Of a stretch of DNA of 64,000 nt, positions 59,883 through 64,000 are shown one piece after another (the first letter of the stretch is position 1; every line of letters begins with the position of its first letter). A program made the position numbers and the translations under genes. The stretch covers positions 248,001 through 312,000 of the forward strand of contig NZ_AUNI01000009.1 of the NCBI RefSeq assembly GCF_000447795.1. Direction: 5' to 3'. The notes below the pieces were generated by a model. The model made no database searches and had not been told where the DNA came from. It saw nothing but the letters and a program-made list of their open reading frames with translations. The DNA comes from Bacteriovorax sp. Seq25_V. Lineage in GTDB: Bacteria > Bdellovibrionota > Bacteriovoracia > Bacteriovoracales > Bacteriovoracaceae.

Positions 59883-61271
59883 ATGAAAAAATTTGATGTC
59901 GTTGTAATCGGAGCTGGTCCTGGTGGATATGTAGCAGCTATCCGTGCGAGTCAATTAGGAAAGAAAACAGCTATCGTTGAAATGGATAAAATGGGTGGAG
60001 TATGCCTTAATAGAGGATGTATTCCAACTAAAGCAGTTTTAAAGTCTGCTCACACTGTACATGAAATTGCTCATATGGCAGATCTTGGAGTTAACGTTGA
60101 ACTGAAAGGTTTAGATGGTGCTCAAGCTGTTAAGAGAGCAAAGGGAATCAGTGATAAAATCTCTAAGGGTGTTGAATTTCTTATGAAGAAAAATAAGATT
60201 GAATCATTCAAAGGGTACGCAAAACTAAAAACAAAAACTCAGATTGAAATTAAGAATGAAAAAGGTGCAACGGAAGTAATCGAAGCAACAAATATCATTC
60301 TTGCTACAGGTGCTCACTATAAATCTTTTCCAGGCCTAGAGCACGATGGAAAGAGACTTATCGGAGCTTGGGAAGCAATTAAAATGGAAACTCTTCCAAA
60401 GAGTATTGGTATTATTGGTGCCGGTGCGATTGGTGTTGAGTTCGCTTACTTTTGGAATGCATTCGGTGTTGACGTTCATATCTTTGAACTTCAAAAAAAT
60501 CTTCTTCCAATTGAAGATACTGACTCATCTAAAGAAGTTGAAAAAGCATATAAGAAATATGGAATTAAGCTATCTCTTGGAATCGAAAAGGTTTCAGCTA
60601 AGAACAACGGAAAGGATGTCACAATCACTGCTGTTGAAAATGGTAAGACTGTTGATTACAAATTTGAGATGGGGTTAATTGCAGTTGGGATGACTGGAAA
60701 TATTGACGGAATCGGACTTGAGTCAGTTGGTGTTAAAACTGAAAGAGGTTTTGTTTCTGTAAATAATATGTACCAAACATCTGTATCAAATATTTATGCA
60801 ATCGGTGACCTTGCTGGACCTCCACTACTTGCACACGCTGCTTCTCACGAAGGTGTAACAGCTGCTGAGCATATTGCTGGTCTTCACCCTCACGCGATTG
60901 ATCCAATGAATATTCCTGGTTGTACTTACTGTCAGCCACAGGTAGCTTCTGTTGGTTACACAGAAAGAGCGCTTAAGGAAAAAGGAATTAAGTATTCTGT
61001 TGGTAAACTTCCGTTCCAAGCGAATGGTAAAGCAGTTGCTTCAAATGAAACAGAAGGGTTTGTAAAAACACTTATGGGTGAAAATGGAGAAATGCTAGGA
61101 GCTCACATTGTTGGAGCAAATGCTACAGAGCTTATTCATGAGTACGTTCTATTTAGACAAATGGAAGGTATTGATGAAGAAATTTTTGCAACAGTTCACC
61201 CGCACCCGACATTAGGTGAGTTCCTTGCAGAGTCAGTATTAAATGCAAAAGGTAGAAGTTTAAACTTTTAG
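59883..61271 (+). CDS. lpdA: Dihydrolipoamide dehydrogenase (E3)
   Basis: A flavoprotein disulfide reductase of 462 residues that reoxidises dihydrolipoyl E2. VVIGAGPGGYVAAIRASQLG binds FAD, GGVCLNRGCIPTKAVL has the redox-active Cys pair, IGIIGAGAIGVEFAYFW binds NAD, and the C-terminal AHIVGANATELIHE and HPHPTLGEF carry the His-Glu dyad. Complete. AAAGGA precedes the ATG. The E2 gene follows after 9 bp. Confidence 0.96.
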   Translation: MKKFDVVVIGAGPGGYVAAIRASQLGKKTAIVEMDKMGGVCLNRGCIPTKAVLKSAHTVHEIAHMADLGVNVELKGLDGAQAVKRAKGISDKISKGVEFLMKKNKIESFKGYAKLKTKTQIEIKNEKGATEVIEATNIILATGAHYKSFPGLEHDGKRLIGAWEAIKMETLPKSIGIIGAGAIGVEFAYFWNAFGVDVHIFELQKNLLPIEDTDSSKEVEKAYKKYGIKLSLGIEKVSAKNNGKDVTITAVENGKTVDYKFEMGLIAVGMTGNIDGIGLESVGVKTERGFVSVNNMYQTSVSNIYAIGDLAGPPLLAHAASHEGVTAAEHIAGLHPHAIDPMNIPGCTYCQPQVASVGYTERALKEKGIKYSVGKLPFQANGKAVASNETEGFVKTLMGENGEMLGAHIVGANATELIHEYVLFRQMEGIDEEIFATVHPHPTLGEFLAESVLNAKGRSLNF

Positions 61272-61280
61272 GAGAAATAT

Positions 61281-62909
61281 ATGAGACACGAAATTGTAAT
61301 GCCACAAATGGGAGAGTCGATCACGACTGGTACTATTACAAAATGGCACAAGCAAGTAGGAGAGACAATTAAATTAGACGAAGTTCTACTTGAGATCTCT
61401 ACAGATAAAGTTGAATCAGAAATTCCTTCACCATTTGAAGGAAAAGTTGTTGAGCTAAAGGCATCAGAAGGTGACACGATTGACGTTGGTGTTTTAATCG
61501 CTGTTATTGATGATGACGTTAACGCTTCGGCATCTGCACCAGCAGCAGCTGCTCCAGCGGCTTCAGCACCAGCGGCGGCTCCGGCAGCTTCAAGTGCACC
61601 AGCAGCAGGAAGTGATAGAATGGATATCGTAATGCCACAAATGGGTGAGTCTATTACAACTGGTACTATTACAAAGTGGCACAAGCAACCAGGTGATATG
61701 GTTGAAATTGATGAAATTCTTCTTGATATTTCAACTGATAAAGTTGAATCAGAAATCCCATCACCAATCTCAGGAAGACTTGAAGAAGTTCTTTTTGCTG
61801 AAGGTGAAACTATTGATGTTGGTGTAAAGATCGCATCGATTGAAATGAATACTTCTATCCCATTTGGTGGTGGAGCTTCTACAGCATCAGCTCCAGCGGC
61901 GTCTGCTCCGGCAGCAGCACCTGCTGCGGCAGTAGCTTCAACTCCAGTTGCAGCAGCTGAGCCAACAGGAAGAAGATTCTATACTCCACTTGTTAAAGCT
62001 CTAGCAGCGAAGCACGGAGTTGCTCTATCTGAACTTGCTAATCTTAAGGGTTCTGGGGCAGCTGGAAGAGTGAATAAAGATGATTTCATGAACTACCTAG
62101 GTAACCGTGGTACAGCTCCTGTGGCATCAGCTCCAGCAGCTAGTGCTCCAAAACCAGCTTCTGCATCATCTGCACCAAGTGCTGCTAATATTGCAGCGGC
62201 GACAAGTGGACGCGTTGAAATTATTCCAATGGATAACATGAGAAAAGCAATTGCTCGTAATATGATTGCAAGTAAAATGACTTCTCCACACGTTAACTCT
62301 ATTGATCAAGTTGATATGACAAGACTTGTGAAGTTTAGAGATTCATTTAAAAATGAATTTAAGAAGCAAGAAGGTTTCTCTCTAACTTATACTCACTTCA
62401 TTCTTTATGCTCTAGTTCAAGCGCTTAAAGAATTCCCTCTTGTTAACGCTTCAATTGATGGTGATAACATTATCGTTAAGAAAGACATTAATCTTGGATG
62501 TGCAGTAGCCGTTCCTGGAAATGGTCTTGTTGTTCCAGTTATCAAGGGAGCAGACAACTTAAATATTACAGGTATCGCGAGAGCTCTTGATGCTCTTGTA
62601 AATAAAGCAAGAGCGAAGAAGCTTTCAATGGATGATCTATCAGGTGGAACATATACATTCACTAACAACGGATCATTTGGAATTATGGCCGCGACGCCAG
62701 TAATTCTTCAACCACAATTGGGTATCTTCTGTGTTGGTACAATTAAAAAAGCACCAGTCGTAACTGATGACCTTGCGATTGCTATCAGAGATATTATGTA
62801 TGCAACACATACATATGATCACAGACTAATTGATGGAGAACTAGGTTCTAAGTTTCTTAAGCATGTAATTAACACGCTTGAGACAATGGACCCATCAAGT
62901 TTATTCTAA
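61281..62909 (+). CDS. Dihydrolipoamide acyltransferase (E2) with two lipoyl domains
   Basis: A 542-residue E2 chain. Two tandem lipoyl domains (about residues 1-78 and 114-190) each have the lipoyl-Lys in ISTDKVESEIPSP. Long Ala/Pro linkers separate them, a peripheral subunit-binding domain follows (PLVKALAAKHGVALSELANLKGSGAAGRVNKDD), and the catalytic domain ends with THTYDHRLIDGELG (H-x3-D-G). The DKVESEIPSP form suggests a branched-chain or mixed 2-oxoacid complex. E1 genes are not in the window, so the substrate is open. Confidence 0.92.
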   Translation: MRHEIVMPQMGESITTGTITKWHKQVGETIKLDEVLLEISTDKVESEIPSPFEGKVVELKASEGDTIDVGVLIAVIDDDVNASASAPAAAAPAASAPAAAPAASSAPAAGSDRMDIVMPQMGESITTGTITKWHKQPGDMVEIDEILLDISTDKVESEIPSPISGRLEEVLFAEGETIDVGVKIASIEMNTSIPFGGGASTASAPAASAPAAAPAAAVASTPVAAAEPTGRRFYTPLVKALAAKHGVALSELANLKGSGAAGRVNKDDFMNYLGNRGTAPVASAPAASAPKPASASSAPSAANIAAATSGRVEIIPMDNMRKAIARNMIASKMTSPHVNSIDQVDMTRLVKFRDSFKNEFKKQEGFSLTYTHFILYALVQALKEFPLVNASIDGDNIIVKKDINLGCAVAVPGNGLVVPVIKGADNLNITGIARALDALVNKARAKKLSMDDLSGGTYTFTNNGSFGIMAATPVILQPQLGIFCVGTIKKAPVVTDDLAIAIRDIMYATHTYDHRLIDGELGSKFLKHVINTLETMDPSSLF

Positions 62910-62916
62910 TTTTATG

Positions 62917-62945
62917 AAAGGCCTCGAAAGAGGCCTTTTTTTTTC
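62917..62945 (+). terminator. Intrinsic terminator after the E2 gene
   Basis: AAAGGCCTC (62917-62925), GAAA loop, GAGGCCTTT (62930-62938), followed by six more T. Confidence 0.92.
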
Positions 62946-63106
62946 CACCCGAAAGTAGATACGGAAATTTTATCCTTTAATTATTGTATAAAAACTATAC
63001 AGCTTTATAAGCTATGTCAGTCTAAATAAACGGTTAAGTTGTAAATCAATAAGAAAGCTGTTTTTTTTTAGGGAGATGTTGGCACTTATCTTGCTCTTTT
63101 AAAAAC

Positions 63107-64000
63107 ATGATAAGAATATTGTTTTTGTTTATTTTTGTTTTTCACTCAACGTTTGCCCAGGTGAGTGGTGAATATTATAATGGTTGCCGAAGTTTCTACA
63201 ATGTAAAGTGGGCCCACTCATATTTTAAAGTTGCGAATAGAGCTGATATTGATATTGAAGAACCAGTTATGGTTAACTATGGAGCTGGTTACGAGTCTAA
63301 TGAATTTAAGTCTAGTTTAAAAAGTTTTCAACTGAATCTTTTTCAAAAGCTTAATTATGAGATTGCGCGAAAAGTTCTCTTTAGAAGTGTTGATCAAAGT
63401 ATTAATATTTACTATTTGATTGATACTCAAAAAATGCCATCATCAGGTAGAACAATAAACCATATGATTTCTTATCTTCCTGGTTGGATTTCTAAGAATT
63501 ATTGTCGACACTATTGTGAAGATGAAACGAAGCTTAAGAATTATATTTCGGAAAAGCTTGATGGTATAAGTCGATATAATCCAAAAAGATACACATTTGA
63601 AGAGCTCTCTGAATCACTTAGTTTCCTCATAAGTAGTTTAAATAATAAGATTGATCGTAGAGAGTTTAAAACATACGAAGATTATTTGAAGTCATATTTT
63701 TTCATGTTTAAGGGAACTTTTGGCATTTTGATGTTAACTTCTGAAATTCAGGAGATCGTCGGTTTACCACTTACTAAAGAGGAGTTTCGAGACAGTTCAA
63801 AAAGACATAATGAAAAAATTGATGCTGAGGATGTCGAAGATGCCTATCGCGGCTATCTAAAAATGATAAAGAATAATTGGTCAAAAGTTGGAAATATCAT
63901 AACTAAAAATTTAGCGAGTGCTACACTAGCTAGGGAAAATAGTGGCTCTTATGAAGAAAAGGAAGAGAGATTGACGAATGAGATTAGTACCTTTAGCCAA
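63107..64000 (+). CDS. Secreted protein of unknown function, partial (runs off the right edge)
   Basis: The frame opens at ATG 63107 and stays open for 298 codons to base 64000. The signal peptide is RILFLFIFVFHSTFAQ. The visible mature part has no known domain; segments include NVKWAHSYFKVANRADI, YLIDTQKMPSSGRTIN, and YCRHYCEDETKLKNYI with two Cys. The C-terminus is missing. Upstream, 63060-63090 has a T9 run and GGGAG, with no strong ribosome site next to the ATG. Confidence 0.65.
   Translation, partial: MIRILFLFIFVFHSTFAQVSGEYYNGCRSFYNVKWAHSYFKVANRADIDIEEPVMVNYGAGYESNEFKSSLKSFQLNLFQKLNYEIARKVLFRSVDQSINIYYLIDTQKMPSSGRTINHMISYLPGWISKNYCRHYCEDETKLKNYISEKLDGISRYNPKRYTFEELSESLSFLISSLNNKIDRREFKTYEDYLKSYFFMFKGTFGILMLTSEIQEIVGLPLTKEEFRDSSKRHNEKIDAEDVEDAYRGYLKMIKNNWSKVGNIITKNLASATLARENSGSYEEKEERLTNEISTFSQ

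Noticed and set aside
61268-61684. Long minus-strand reading frame rich in Ala over the E2 gene
   Set aside because: It mirrors the lipoyl domains and Ala/Pro linker of the plus-strand E2, whose domains and motifs are clear; codon bias alone opens this frame.

Overview
This 64 kb window is an AT-rich, gene-dense bacterial chromosome segment. The organism is most likely a marine or soil predator of the Bdellovibrionota (Bacteriovorax/Halobacteriovorax type). That placement is an inference from the low GC, the many secreted proteins of unknown function, the PilZ and receiver-like signalling proteins and the general feel of the proteins. No rRNA gene is present to confirm it. Both strands are used, convergent genes often overlap by a few bases, and many neighbours share ATGA-type overlaps. 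I saw no phage, insertion sequence or CRISPR array.

Layout. 1-2.4 kb (minus): pantothenate/CoA genes coaX (cut by the left edge), panB and an IlvC-like reductase. 2.4-9.2 kb: a class IV aminotransferase, yacG, an inositol-monophosphatase-family enzyme, a membrane coiled-coil protein, a HEAT-like protein, a lipoprotein, kdsD (LPS) and lnt (lipoproteins). 9.3-16 kb: a secreted subtilisin, a small secreted peptide behind a sigma-54-type promoter, a DksA/TraR protein, a flavin-reductase-like protein, and a ruvX-mltG-PilZ operon. 16.2-21 kb: a housekeeping run rho-prfA-prmC-murA-HIT. 21-26.4 kb: mostly unknown secreted or membrane proteins, a YihY-family protein with a TerB-like-repeat partner, and a class II glutamine amidotransferase. 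26.4-31.7 kb: an efflux operon (TolC-like, RND pump, TetR repressor) with three operator palindromes, a frameshift in the TolC gene and no adaptor gene. 31.8-38.8 kb: a degenerate histidine kinase, a YkgJ-type protein, a methyltransferase, an ArsC/Spx-like protein, a DTW-domain protein, a 690-residue secreted protein and a trypsin-like protease. 39.3-47.8 kb: tRNA-Arg, an FAD-linked oxidase, rsgA, a second PilZ protein, unknowns, a cyclophilin, a Tsx-like porin and recJ.

48-55 kb is a surface-structure region. A secreted coiled-coil protein is divergent from a compact chaperone-usher locus: a DUF4402-type major subunit, a PapD-like chaperone, an 835-residue usher-like protein and a second subunit that lacks the N-terminal donor extension. 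A small secreted protein and OmpW follow. 55-59.7 kb holds two receiver domains without phosphoacceptor Asp, tRNA-Gly, a KamA/EpmB-type radical SAM enzyme and a DnaQ-like exonuclease. The most unusual gene is here: a 134-residue protein (55079-55483) that appears to be isocitrate dehydrogenase with about 250 central residues removed, translationally coupled to one of the pseudo-receivers. 59.9-62.9 kb carries lpdA and a two-lipoyl-domain E2 of a 2-oxoacid dehydrogenase. A secreted unknown runs off the right edge.

Main points for follow-up: the mini-IDH/pseudo-receiver pair, the chaperone-usher locus, the IlvC-like enzyme in a pantothenate operon, the sigma-54 promoter with its small secreted product, the broken TolC gene and triple operator, and a 16-bp palindromic box seen three times in promoter regions.
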